Part shown: one piece after another, positions 1 to 7,954 of the stretch
Numbering within the stretch: the first letter of the stretch is position 1
Layout of the letters: the number at the start of each line of letters is the position of its first letter
Source: Gammaproteobacteria bacterium
Lineage (GTDB): Bacteria; Pseudomonadota; Gammaproteobacteria; Xanthomonadales; SZUA-36
Assembly: GCA_021772935.1 (NCBI GenBank)
Contig: JAJFLA010000044.1
Coordinates: 87,364-151,363, forward strand
Direction: 5' to 3'
Length of the DNA: 64,000 bases
The notes under the pieces: model-generated
Seen by the model: only the letters and a program-made list of their open reading frames with translations
Told to the model about the DNA's origin: nothing
Databases searched by the model: none
Translations under genes and position numbers: made by a program

Positions 1-1
1 A

Positions 2-853
2 CAGGTCATGGTTGACCGCGCACAAGTCACCGATAGACAAAACTGTGGAAATATCCTGGCGGGAGTCGGACCCTTTGCGATTGAAAACGGGCTTGTCAGC
101 AGCACTCACGGTGAAACCGATGTTCGTATCCGTATGCTCAATACCGGTGGTGTTGCAGTAGCACGTGTGCAAACGCCAGACGGAAAGGTCAGCTATGAGG
201 GCAATGCGAGCATCGATGGTGTACCTGGCACCGCGGCACCTGTCATGTTGGATTTTCAGGGTGTGGCAGGCTCGAGCTGTGGTTCGTTGTTACCAACCGG
301 TCATGTCATTGATGAGATCGACGCAATCCAACTGAGCTGTATTGATAACGGTATGCCAGTTGTCATCATGCGTGCGGCAGATTTTGGCAAATCAGGTTAT
401 GAGACAGTTGCTGAACTTGAGTCGGATGAAGAACTGAAAAACAGAATAGAATCCATACGCCTACAGCTCGGACCGATGATGAATCTCGGTGAGGTTAAGA
501 ACCTGTCGGTACCCAAAATGACGCTGGTCGCGCCAGCGGTAAAAGGTGGCACGATCTCGACCCGCAGCTTCATACCACATCGAGTCCACCAGGCAGTTGG
601 TGTGCTGGGTGCGGCCAGTGTTGCCGCTGCCTGCATGATACCGGGGTCTGTGGCAAGTGAAGTGTCTACAACGCAGCAAGCATCCGGGCCACAAAGACTG
701 GATATAGAACACCCGACAGGTTCATTTACTGTCGACATGGATATTTCGATGAGCGCGAACCAATTTGTCGTACGCCGCACGGCCTTGCTGCGTAGCGCAC
801 GTAAACTGATGCAAGGCTCGGTATTTATTCCATCTTCAATTCTGAGCAACTAA
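2..853 (+). CDS. 4-oxalomesaconate tautomerase/isomerase, PrpF family (5'-truncated by window edge)
   Basis: The reading frame is open from base 2, so the gene begins before the window; about 284 residues remain of a family usually near 360 aa. It keeps the PrpF-type segment NCGNILAGVGPFAIE, the GxVxxRMLNTGG-like stretch and a C-terminal DIEHPTGSFTVD region. PrpF-fold proteins (GalD, LigU) are cofactor-independent proton-shuttling isomerases; GalD/LigU act on 4-oxalomesaconate in gallate and protocatechuate 4,5-cleavage. The neighbours ligJ, ligI and ligC make that substrate assignment strong. Whether it is a keto-enol tautomerase (GalD) or a double-bond isomerase (LigU) cannot be told from sequence. 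It is followed after 34 bp by ligJ and is probably in the same operon. Confidence 0.85.
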   Translation, partial: QVMVDRAQVTDRQNCGNILAGVGPFAIENGLVSSTHGETDVRIRMLNTGGVAVARVQTPDGKVSYEGNASIDGVPGTAAPVMLDFQGVAGSSCGSLLPTGHVIDEIDAIQLSCIDNGMPVVIMRAADFGKSGYETVAELESDEELKNRIESIRLQLGPMMNLGEVKNLSVPKMTLVAPAVKGGTISTRSFIPHRVHQAVGVLGAASVAAACMIPGSVASEVSTTQQASGPQRLDIEHPTGSFTVDMDISMSANQFVVRRTALLRSARKLMQGSVFIPSSILSN

Positions 854-887
854 GGCAAAACCGCATCACAATGGAAACGCTACCACG

Positions 888-1910
888 ATGATTATTGATT
901 GCCACGGCCATTACACGACCGCACCCGAACCACACCAGCAATTCCGGCAACAGCAACTTGCCCATTTCGAAGATGCTGCTCTGCCTGCGCCACTCAAAAG
1001 CCACATCAGCGATGACCAGATTCGTGAGAGTATCGAGACCAACCAGCTCAAGCTGCAACGGGAGCGTGGTGCTGATTTGACGGTTTTTTCTCCACGCGCC
1101 TCGGCCATGGCGCACCATCTGGGTGATTCGGCTGTATCACAGCAGTGGTCGCAGCATTGTAATGAGCTGATTGCACGAGTCGTCGGGCTATACCCTGATA
1201 ACTTTATCGGTGTTTGCCAGTTACCACAGTCTGAGGGGGTTCCAATCGGCGATTCGATCGCTGAGCTGGAACGGTGTGTTAATGAATTGGGCTTCATTGG
1301 CTGCAATCTCAACCCGGATCCATCGGGAGGTCACTGGACAGCCAAGCCTTTGACCGACAGTTGCTGGTATCCCTTGTATGAGAAGATGATTGAGCTAGAT
1401 GTGCCGGCGATGATCCATGTATCGAGCACCTGTAACGTCAATTTTCACGCCACCGGCGCACATTACATCAATGCTGACACCACCGCATTCATGCAATTTA
1501 TCCAGGGTGATGTATTCAAAGATTTTCCGGATCTGCGTTTTATTATTCCACACGGTGGTGGTGCAGTACCCTATCATTGGGGTCGCTACCGTGGGCTTGC
1601 GGATATGCTGAAACGCCCACCACTTGCGACGCACGTGATGAAAAATGTCTTTTTTGATACCTGTGTTTATCACCAGCCGGGAATCGATTTGTTGTTTGAA
1701 GTGATCGATATCGATAACATTTTATTTGGCTCTGAAATGGTGGGTGCCGTACGTGGTATCGACCCACAAACCGGACACTTTTTTGATGATACTAGACGTT
1801 ACGTAGATGCACTCGACATCAGTGATGCGGACAAGCACAAGGTTTTTGAGTTGAATGCCCGACGTGTTTATCCGCGTCTTGACAAAGCGCTGGCCGCAAG
1901 AGGCATATAA
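888..1910 (+). CDS. ligJ: 4-oxalomesaconate hydratase (LigJ)
   Basis: This 340-residue protein belongs to the amidohydrolase-2 superfamily and has the length of LigJ. It starts with the metal-binding DCHGHY strand; later come the MIHVSS strand and IIPHGGGAVPYHWGRYRG, which carries a further metal or catalytic His, and near the C-terminus the ILFGSEMVG strand. LigJ hydrates 4-oxalomesaconate to 4-carboxy-4-hydroxy-2-oxoadipate, which an aldolase then splits to pyruvate and oxaloacetate; it is cytoplasmic. It lies between the tautomerase and ligI, with only 2 bp to the ligI start, so co-transcription is likely. No strong Shine-Dalgarno sequence precedes the ATG. The aldolase gene (ligK) is not in the window. 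Confidence 0.92.
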   Translation: MIIDCHGHYTTAPEPHQQFRQQQLAHFEDAALPAPLKSHISDDQIRESIETNQLKLQRERGADLTVFSPRASAMAHHLGDSAVSQQWSQHCNELIARVVGLYPDNFIGVCQLPQSEGVPIGDSIAELERCVNELGFIGCNLNPDPSGGHWTAKPLTDSCWYPLYEKMIELDVPAMIHVSSTCNVNFHATGAHYINADTTAFMQFIQGDVFKDFPDLRFIIPHGGGAVPYHWGRYRGLADMLKRPPLATHVMKNVFFDTCVYHQPGIDLLFEVIDIDNILFGSEMVGAVRGIDPQTGHFFDDTRRYVDALDISDADKHKVFELNARRVYPRLDKALAARGI

Positions 1911-1912
1911 GG

Positions 1913-2824
1913 TTGAGCAGCAAGACCATGTTTCAGATGGATGATGACTGGCGGGTTTTTGATCCGAGGCCGTCGAAACCAAAATTTGTACCACCCGCGG
2001 GGGCGGTGGATGCCCATTGTCATGTGTTTGGGCCTGGTGATCAGTTCCCTTATGCGCCAGCGCGTAAATACACACCGTGTGATGCTTCGAAGCAGAGCCT
2101 GTGGGATTTACGCGAACACCTGGGCTTCGAGCGAAATGTCATCGTTCAGGCATCCTGTCATGGTACAGATAACCGGGCTTTGGTAGATGCACTGGTGGAT
2201 TCAAATAACAGTGCCCGCGGTGTCGCTGTGGTTACGACTGATATCAATGATGCGGAGCTGGACAAGATGCACGCTGCTGGTGTGCGCGCGGTTCGCTTCA
2301 ATTTTGTTAAACGCCTGGTGGATGTCTTGCCGCGAGATTCCCTGTTGGCTATTGCGCGACGAATTCAACGTTTGGGTTGGCATATCGTCATATATTTCGA
2401 GGCCCAGGACCTGCCGCAGCTATATGAGTTCTTCGCTGCCTTGCCAACGATAGTCGTGGTGGATCACATGGGTCGGCCCGATGTTTCAGTCAATGCCGAT
2501 GGCCCGGCATTTGATCTGTTTGCTCGCCTGATGCGTGAGCATGAGAATTTCTGGTGCAAAGTTAGCTGTCCGGACCGATTATCCATAAGTGGTCCACCTG
2601 CGTATGAGGATGTTGTGCCATTTGCAAGACGTATTGTGGAGAACTTTCCCGACCGGGTGCTTTGGGGTACTGACTGGCCGCACCCGAACATGAAATCACA
2701 TATGCCGGATGACGGCAGTCTGGTGGATTTCATACCCAATATCGCGCCCAGCGCCGAATTGCAGAAGAAATTGCTGGTCGACAACCCACGCAGACTGTAC
2801 TGGCCGGAGGAAAATCCCAACTAA
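1913..2824 (+). CDS. ligI: 2-pyrone-4,6-dicarboxylate lactonase (LigI)
   Basis: LigI hydrolyses 2-pyrone-4,6-dicarboxylate to 4-oxalomesaconate. It is an amidohydrolase-fold enzyme that works without a divalent metal. Seen here are DAHCHVFGPG near residue 32, VDHMGRPD in the middle and LWGTDWPHPN near the C-terminus, the expected His, His and Asp positions. The TTG start at 1913 has AGAGG about 8 bp upstream; an in-frame ATG at 1928 would remove five residues. It sits 2 bp after ligJ. Its substrate is the product of LigC, encoded next. Confidence 0.93.
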   Translation: MSSKTMFQMDDDWRVFDPRPSKPKFVPPAGAVDAHCHVFGPGDQFPYAPARKYTPCDASKQSLWDLREHLGFERNVIVQASCHGTDNRALVDALVDSNNSARGVAVVTTDINDAELDKMHAAGVRAVRFNFVKRLVDVLPRDSLLAIARRIQRLGWHIVIYFEAQDLPQLYEFFAALPTIVVVDHMGRPDVSVNADGPAFDLFARLMREHENFWCKVSCPDRLSISGPPAYEDVVPFARRIVENFPDRVLWGTDWPHPNMKSHMPDDGSLVDFIPNIAPSAELQKKLLVDNPRRLYWPEENPN

Positions 2825-2899
2825 GTTCAGGATGTTAATAAACGAAAGTTACCGCATAGTTGGCGGCTATCGAAGCAGGATTAATACAGAGGAACAGAA

Positions 2900-3850
2900 A
2901 TGAAAGTAATACTTGCCGGGGTTGGAGCCTTCGGGGTCAAACATCTTGATGGCATTAAGAATATTGATGGTGTTGAAGTCGTTGGTCTTGTCGGTCGCAC
3001 CGCTGAACCAACCAGTGCAGCGGCCAGGAAATACAATATCGAACATGCGTTTACCAAATTGAGCGACGCGCTTGCATTGCCGGGTGTTGACGCCGTAATT
3101 TTGTGTACGCCGACACAAATGCATGCAGCACAGGCAATTGAGTGTATGCAAGCAGGTAAACATGTGCAGGTCGAGATACCATTGGCCGATTCATGGGCGG
3201 ATGCTGAAGAAGTCAATCGTGTTCAGGCCGCTACTGGTCTGGTATGCATGGTGGGACACACACGCAGATTCAACCCCTCACATCAATGGGTGCACCAGCG
3301 TGTTCAAAGTGGCGAGATCAATATTCAGCAGATGGATGTGCAAACCTATTTCTTTCGGCGCAAGAACATCAATGCTGTCGGTGCCGCACGTTCGTGGACC
3401 GACCACCTGCTGTGGCACCATGCAGCCCACACAGTGGACTTGTTTCAGTATCAAACCGGAGAAAAAGTTGTTTCGGTCAATGGTCTGCAAGGGCCGCCCC
3501 ACCTTGAGCTTGGAATCGCGATGGATATGTCTATCCAGCTAAAAACAGAAGGCGGTGCGATTTGTACTTTGTCTCTATCATTTAACAATGACGGCCCCTT
3601 GGGCACATTCTTTCGCTATATCTGTGATAACGGCACCTATATCGCGCGTTATGATGACCTGGTTGATGGTTATGAAAAGCCGATTGATGTTTCCAATGTA
3701 GATGTCTCAATGAATGGTATTGAATTACAGGATCGCGAGTTCTTTGCCGCGATCCGTGAAGGCCGTGAGCCGAACTCGTCTGTTGGGCAGGTGCTGGACT
3801 GCTACCGGGTTCTGAATGAGCTTGAATTACAATTCGGCTCTACTGGCTAG
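2900..3850 (+). CDS. ligC: 4-carboxy-2-hydroxymuconate-6-semialdehyde dehydrogenase (LigC)
   Basis: A Gfo/Idh/MocA-family NAD(P)-dependent oxidoreductase of 316 residues, the size of LigC. The N-terminal Rossmann glycine motif is GVGAFGVKH at about residues 7-15; the EKP-like motif of the family appears as VEIPLADS, followed by VGHTRRFNPSH. LigC oxidises the ring-cleavage product of protocatechuate to 2-pyrone-4,6-dicarboxylate. A GAGGAACAG Shine-Dalgarno lies just upstream of the ATG. The 75-bp gap from ligI holds nothing recognisable. The identification rests on family plus the ligI/ligJ context; the 4,5-dioxygenase genes ligAB are not in this window. Confidence 0.9.
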   Translation: MKVILAGVGAFGVKHLDGIKNIDGVEVVGLVGRTAEPTSAAARKYNIEHAFTKLSDALALPGVDAVILCTPTQMHAAQAIECMQAGKHVQVEIPLADSWADAEEVNRVQAATGLVCMVGHTRRFNPSHQWVHQRVQSGEINIQQMDVQTYFFRRKNINAVGAARSWTDHLLWHHAAHTVDLFQYQTGEKVVSVNGLQGPPHLELGIAMDMSIQLKTEGGAICTLSLSFNNDGPLGTFFRYICDNGTYIARYDDLVDGYEKPIDVSNVDVSMNGIELQDREFFAAIREGREPNSSVGQVLDCYRVLNELELQFGSTG

Positions 3851-3860
3851 CGCGCCAGGG

Positions 3861-4874
3861 ATGCCACCTCATCATAGAATGATCGGCACCGTTCCGGTGC
3901 CAGCAATCGGACTCGGTTGTATGAACGTGTCACATGCCTATGGGGTTCCGCCGAGCCCCAAGGTTGGACGACGATTACTGCAAAAGGCGCTTGATCTTGG
4001 CGTTGTTCATTTTGATACCGCCGCGCTGTATGGCTTTGGCAAAAATGAAGCGCTAATAGGACCGGTGATTAAGCCATTTCGTGAGCAGATATTCCTCGCG
4101 AGTAAGTGTGGCCTGGCTGGCGTTGATGGCAAACGGGTGATTGACGGCAGACCAAAAACTCTCAAAACGACCTGCGATAATGCTTTGCAGAAACTGCAAA
4201 CAGATGTCATTGATCTTTATTATCTACACCGTTGGGATAGGCAAGTGCCATTGGAAGACAGTATTGGCGCTTTGACGGATCTGATTACGGAAGGAAAGAT
4301 CAAACAAATTGGGCTATCGGAGGTGTCTGCCGATACACTCAGAAAAGTACACGCAATACATCCGGTAGCAGCGGTTCAGTCAGAGTATTCATTGTGGAGC
4401 CGCAATGCCGAAGTGGCGGTGCTCGATGCCTGTGCTGAACTGGGGGTTGCCTATATTGCTTTTTCGCCACTCGCACGTGGGTTTTTGGCAGATCTCGAAC
4501 TGAATCCAGCAGACTTTGCGGACCGCGATGTACGCCGTGGAATGCCAAGGTTCCAGCCAGAACATTTTATCGAGAATGCCAGGCTGAGAGCGGGTTATCG
4601 CCGTATTGCCGATGAAGCAGCGTGTACCCCGGCACAATTGGCACTGGCCTGGTTATTGGGTCGCGCACCGCATATACATGTCATACCCGGTACCACCCGT
4701 TGTGACCACCTTGAAGAAAATCTCAAAGCAGCAGAGATTTCACTGAATGAGCAGACACTCATTGCTCTGGATGACCTGATTAACCCCGACACCGTTAGCG
4801 GTCCACGCTACAACACGGCGACACAAGCAGAGGTCGATACGGAGGAAATCAGAAGCTCCCGTGCTCTGAAATGA
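3861..4874 (+). CDS. aldo/keto reductase
   Basis: A typical AKR-superfamily reductase of about 337 residues. AIGLGCMNVSHAYG begins the barrel; the catalytic tetrad is visible as D and Y in FDTAALYG, K in LASKCG and H in YYLHRWD; the NADPH site is VIPGTTRCDHLEEN near the C-terminus. The open frame begins at 3816 inside ligC; I prefer the ATG at 3861, 10 bp after the ligC stop, although ATG at 3879 is also possible. It closes the protocatechuate operon. AKRs reduce aldehydes and ketones; its substrate is unknown, and it is not a standard member of the 4,5-cleavage route. Confidence 0.85.
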   Translation: MPPHHRMIGTVPVPAIGLGCMNVSHAYGVPPSPKVGRRLLQKALDLGVVHFDTAALYGFGKNEALIGPVIKPFREQIFLASKCGLAGVDGKRVIDGRPKTLKTTCDNALQKLQTDVIDLYYLHRWDRQVPLEDSIGALTDLITEGKIKQIGLSEVSADTLRKVHAIHPVAAVQSEYSLWSRNAEVAVLDACAELGVAYIAFSPLARGFLADLELNPADFADRDVRRGMPRFQPEHFIENARLRAGYRRIADEAACTPAQLALAWLLGRAPHIHVIPGTTRCDHLEENLKAAEISLNEQTLIALDDLINPDTVSGPRYNTATQAEVDTEEIRSSRALK

Positions 4875-4879
4875 CTTGG

Positions 4880-5929
4880 CTAATGCGGTCTGGACAATAC
4901 CCTGACCGGCACATCCAGCCCGAATTCAAATGAATCAAAAAATATCCGGCGTTGTTCTGCCCCGTGTGAGAGAAAGGCGGCACGGCCTGCATCGATCATC
5001 GCCGGTGGACCGCTCATGTAGATATCAAAGTCCGAGAGGTCTGGGTATTGCTCCAATACGGCTTCATGGATAAAGCCATAATAGCTACCATCGGGTGTTT
5101 CACTTTGTGCTTCTGAGAGTGCATTGGAATACTGGATGTGACCATTTTCTTCGGCCCACTTAAGCGCCTGCTCATGCATGTAGAGTTCAGTCTGGCTGCG
5201 TACGCCCCAAAACAGGTGCAACGGGCGTTGGTCGTGGTGGCTTAATAAGTCTTCAATCATAGACTTTAAAGGTGCAAAGCCGGTGCCGCCGCCCATCAAT
5301 ATCATTGGCCGTTCAGTCTTGTCATTGCGGATAAAAAATGTACCCAAGGGTGCTTCGAGTCGCAGGATGTCACGTTCCTTCAGTTCGTCAAAAACCCAGC
5401 CGGTGAACCCGCCCCCTTCGACGTGGCGGATATGCAATTCGATCACATCTTCTGATTGCGGTGCGCTGGCAATAGAAAACGCCCGTCGCTTACCATCTGG
5501 CAACAGTATCTCCAGATATTGACCGGCCAGAAATTGTAATCGTTGAGCATCAGGCAATTTGATCTTGATTTGCATAACATCAGGTGCCAACAATGTCTTT
5601 TCGATCACGCGTGCCGGCATTTTACGTACTTGGATGTCCCGCACGGCCTCAATTTCGCGGACGCGAATAATCAGGTCTTCGGTTGGCTCTGCCTGACACA
5701 AAAGCGCACAGCCCGTGGCGATTTCGTCCTGACTCAGCGCTAACGGCGGGTGAAAAGGGTAATGTATGTTCCCAGACTCCAGCCTGCCTTTGCAACTGCC
5801 ACAGGTACCGTTTTTGCAGCTGTAAGGCAGCATCACACCCTGTCTCAGTGCGGCGTTTAATATGGACTCACCTTCATTGACACTAAAGATGGCGCCGCTG
5901 TTGATATTTTTGACCTGAAATTGCTTCAT
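4880..5929 (-). CDS. 2Fe-2S ferredoxin/FAD/NAD(P) oxidoreductase (electron-transfer reductase)
   Basis: A 349-residue flavoprotein with an N-terminal plant-type ferredoxin domain (Cys38, Cys43, Cys46 and Cys78, giving CX4CX2C...C), then an FAD domain with RAFSIAS at about 175, and an NAD(P) domain with MGGGTGFAPLKSMIE. This order matches CDP-6-deoxy-delta-3,4-glucoseen reductase-like proteins and the reductases of multicomponent mono- and dioxygenases. It passes electrons from NAD(P)H through FAD and the iron-sulfur cluster to a partner enzyme. The ATG at 5929 has AGGTG upstream and starts the conserved domain; the open frame extends 27 codons further. It converges on the aromatic operon, so an oxygenase partner is plausible, but none is in the window. 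Confidence 0.85.
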   Translation of the reverse strand: MKQFQVKNINSGAIFSVNEGESILNAALRQGVMLPYSCKNGTCGSCKGRLESGNIHYPFHPPLALSQDEIATGCALLCQAEPTEDLIIRVREIEAVRDIQVRKMPARVIEKTLLAPDVMQIKIKLPDAQRLQFLAGQYLEILLPDGKRRAFSIASAPQSEDVIELHIRHVEGGGFTGWVFDELKERDILRLEAPLGTFFIRNDKTERPMILMGGGTGFAPLKSMIEDLLSHHDQRPLHLFWGVRSQTELYMHEQALKWAEENGHIQYSNALSEAQSETPDGSYYGFIHEAVLEQYPDLSDFDIYMSGPPAMIDAGRAAFLSHGAEQRRIFFDSFEFGLDVPVRVLSRPH

Positions 5930-6044
5930 AACACCTGTTAGCCAGATTAGTTCGTGGGTTTGAAATTGAACCGCTGCGTATTGTCGCTGATGTGATAACC
6001 TTTCCGCCACTTTTCTGAAAGCTTGGAGTAGTTGTCAGCAGATC

Positions 6045-6815
6045 ATGATTTCAAAGTTTGCTTCAATCTTGCGTTTCCTTTTTCGTACTCTATTGCTGGT
6101 ATTGTTCTTGCTTTTTGGTCTTTTGCCGACGTTGTGGGTGATCAATCATTATCAACACCTTGATTCAGCGGTTGGTTGGCGTAAAGCAGATGCCCTGGGT
6201 AGCCGTCTGGCAACCTGGCTGCTATGGTTTTTCGGTATTCGGGTCAAGCTTAGTGGCGCACCTGCTGATGGCCCGGTATTGGTTGTGGCCAATCATATTT
6301 CCTGGCTGGATATCCTGGCTTTGAGCACCGACTGTGCACTGAGTTTTGTCGCCAAAGCAGAAATAGAACAATGGCCCCTATTCAGTTATGTAGCACGCAC
6401 TGGAAACACCATTTTTCATCAGCGCGGTTCACATGATTCGGCCGATGATGTCACTTCGATGATGGTTCAGCGCTTACGACAGGGACGGCGGGTCGCCATT
6501 TTTCCTGAAGGTGGCATTTTACCGGGTGTCGAGGTACGGGTATTTCATGCACGCATGTTCCGCGCCGCGGTGGATGCTGAGTGTCCGGTACAGCCGGTCA
6601 TGGTTCGTTATATACGCAACGGCAAGCGCGATGATGATATTTTGTTTCATCACAACGAGAGCATGCTGGCGAACTTTAGCCGCCTGTTGGCCCGGCCCGG
6701 AGCAACGGCAGACGTACATTTTCTGCCAACAATCGACAGCACGGGCAAACCGCGTCGTGCCTTGGCCGAAACAGCCCGGGCAGCTGTGATCAGTCATTAT
6801 GAAAGTGACGCATGA
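6045..6815 (+). CDS. lysophospholipid acyltransferase family protein (PlsC-like)
   Basis: A 256-residue membrane-bound acyltransferase. An N-terminal hydrophobic segment (about residues 7-33) is followed by the HX4D block NHISWLD (His84, Asp89) and FPEGG at 153-157, the two signature motifs of the glycerolipid acyltransferase family. It likely transfers an acyl group to 1-acyl-glycerol-3-phosphate or a related lysolipid. Such short PlsC paralogues can also act on ornithine lipids or haemolysin-like substrates, so the acceptor is open. Its stop overlaps the next start (ATGA), indicating translational coupling to the hydrolase. Confidence 0.88.
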   Translation: MISKFASILRFLFRTLLLVLFLLFGLLPTLWVINHYQHLDSAVGWRKADALGSRLATWLLWFFGIRVKLSGAPADGPVLVVANHISWLDILALSTDCALSFVAKAEIEQWPLFSYVARTGNTIFHQRGSHDSADDVTSMMVQRLRQGRRVAIFPEGGILPGVEVRVFHARMFRAAVDAECPVQPVMVRYIRNGKRDDDILFHHNESMLANFSRLLARPGATADVHFLPTIDSTGKPRRALAETARAAVISHYESDA

Positions 6816-7822
6816 AAAGCACTATCATTACAGCGGAATCATTTCTTCCCCCGTTCGGCTTGCGCAATACCCATACGCAATCGATGATCAACAGCAGTGG
6901 TTACCGGCGGCGCATTGTCAGCAGGCGTTCAAAAGCATTATTGGCCGCAGAGACCGACTGGTTGGTTGATGCTGGTGATGGTGTGCGTTTGCTTGGGCAT
7001 TATTCCGCGCAAGCGGGTGATAGCAAGGGGCTGGTCATCCTGTTTCATGGTTGGGAGGGCAGTAGTCGTTCCAATTATATTGTCGGTGCGGGCGGCATGT
7101 TGTATGAACAGGGTTTTGATGTGTTTCGCCTGAATTTTCGAGATCATGGCGACAGCCACCATATGAATTCCGGTATTTTCCATTCCTGCCTGCTGCAGGA
7201 AGTCATACATGCGCTACAGGATATACAGCAACGCACCGCTGCATCTGATTGGGCGCTGTCGGGTTATTCCCTGGGTGGTAATTTTGCCCTCAGAGTGGCA
7301 TTGCAAGCACCTTCAGCAGGACTGTCAATCAAGCAGGTTGTTGCGGTCTGTCCGGTCGTTTCGCCTGCAAATGTACTCAAAGCCATGGAGGACGGCCCCA
7401 AGGGTTATGAAAGCTACTTCATCCGCAAATGGGCAAAATCATTAAAGCTCAAAGAATCTTTATTTCCAGATGCCTATGAATATGAAGAGTGGCACGCGCT
7501 GGAAAGTCTGCGAGAAAGGACCGGCTTTTTGGCCACACGTTACTACGAGTTTGAGACACTGGAAGATTATTTTGACGGTTATTCAATCGCGGGTAATCGT
7601 CTCGCTGCATTGAAGATACCCACAACCATTCTGACCTCCGAGGACGACATGGTGGTACCGGTTGCTGATTTTAAGAGCTTGCCGGAGAATGAATGCATTG
7701 AATTACTGGTGGCACGATACGGTGGCCATTGTGCATTTTTGAAGAATTGGAAAATAGAAAGCTGGGCAGATGATGTCATTGTCGAGCGTGTGTTAAAAAG
7801 CTGTGCCCCGCCCCGCGTATAA
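6812..7822 (+). CDS. YheT-family alpha/beta hydrolase
   Basis: The N-terminus FLPPFGLRNTHTQSM matches the YheT family, whose members usually begin with a proline-rich segment ending in a 'nPHlQT' motif; here it reads NTHTQS. The oxyanion region is LFHGWEGSS (about 78-86) and the nucleophile is Ser153 in GYSLGGN. A C-terminal GGHCAFL supplies the catalytic His. The family acts on esters or lipids; physiological substrates are mostly unknown. The ATGA overlap with the acyltransferase suggests linked roles in lipid turnover. Confidence 0.88.
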   Translation: MKSTIITAESFLPPFGLRNTHTQSMINSSGYRRRIVSRRSKALLAAETDWLVDAGDGVRLLGHYSAQAGDSKGLVILFHGWEGSSRSNYIVGAGGMLYEQGFDVFRLNFRDHGDSHHMNSGIFHSCLLQEVIHALQDIQQRTAASDWALSGYSLGGNFALRVALQAPSAGLSIKQVVAVCPVVSPANVLKAMEDGPKGYESYFIRKWAKSLKLKESLFPDAYEYEEWHALESLRERTGFLATRYYEFETLEDYFDGYSIAGNRLAALKIPTTILTSEDDMVVPVADFKSLPENECIELLVARYGGHCAFLKNWKIESWADDVIVERVLKSCAPPRV

Positions 7823-7954
7823 TTTATTGCGCTCCGTCACCCATAATTAATGCATTACGCAGCCAAAAAGAATACAGACATAGTCATAGCCTCGACCGAG
7901 GCACATAAGGTGGGTACACTGCCCCGAATCAATTTTTGCCACGAGGATTTTTCT

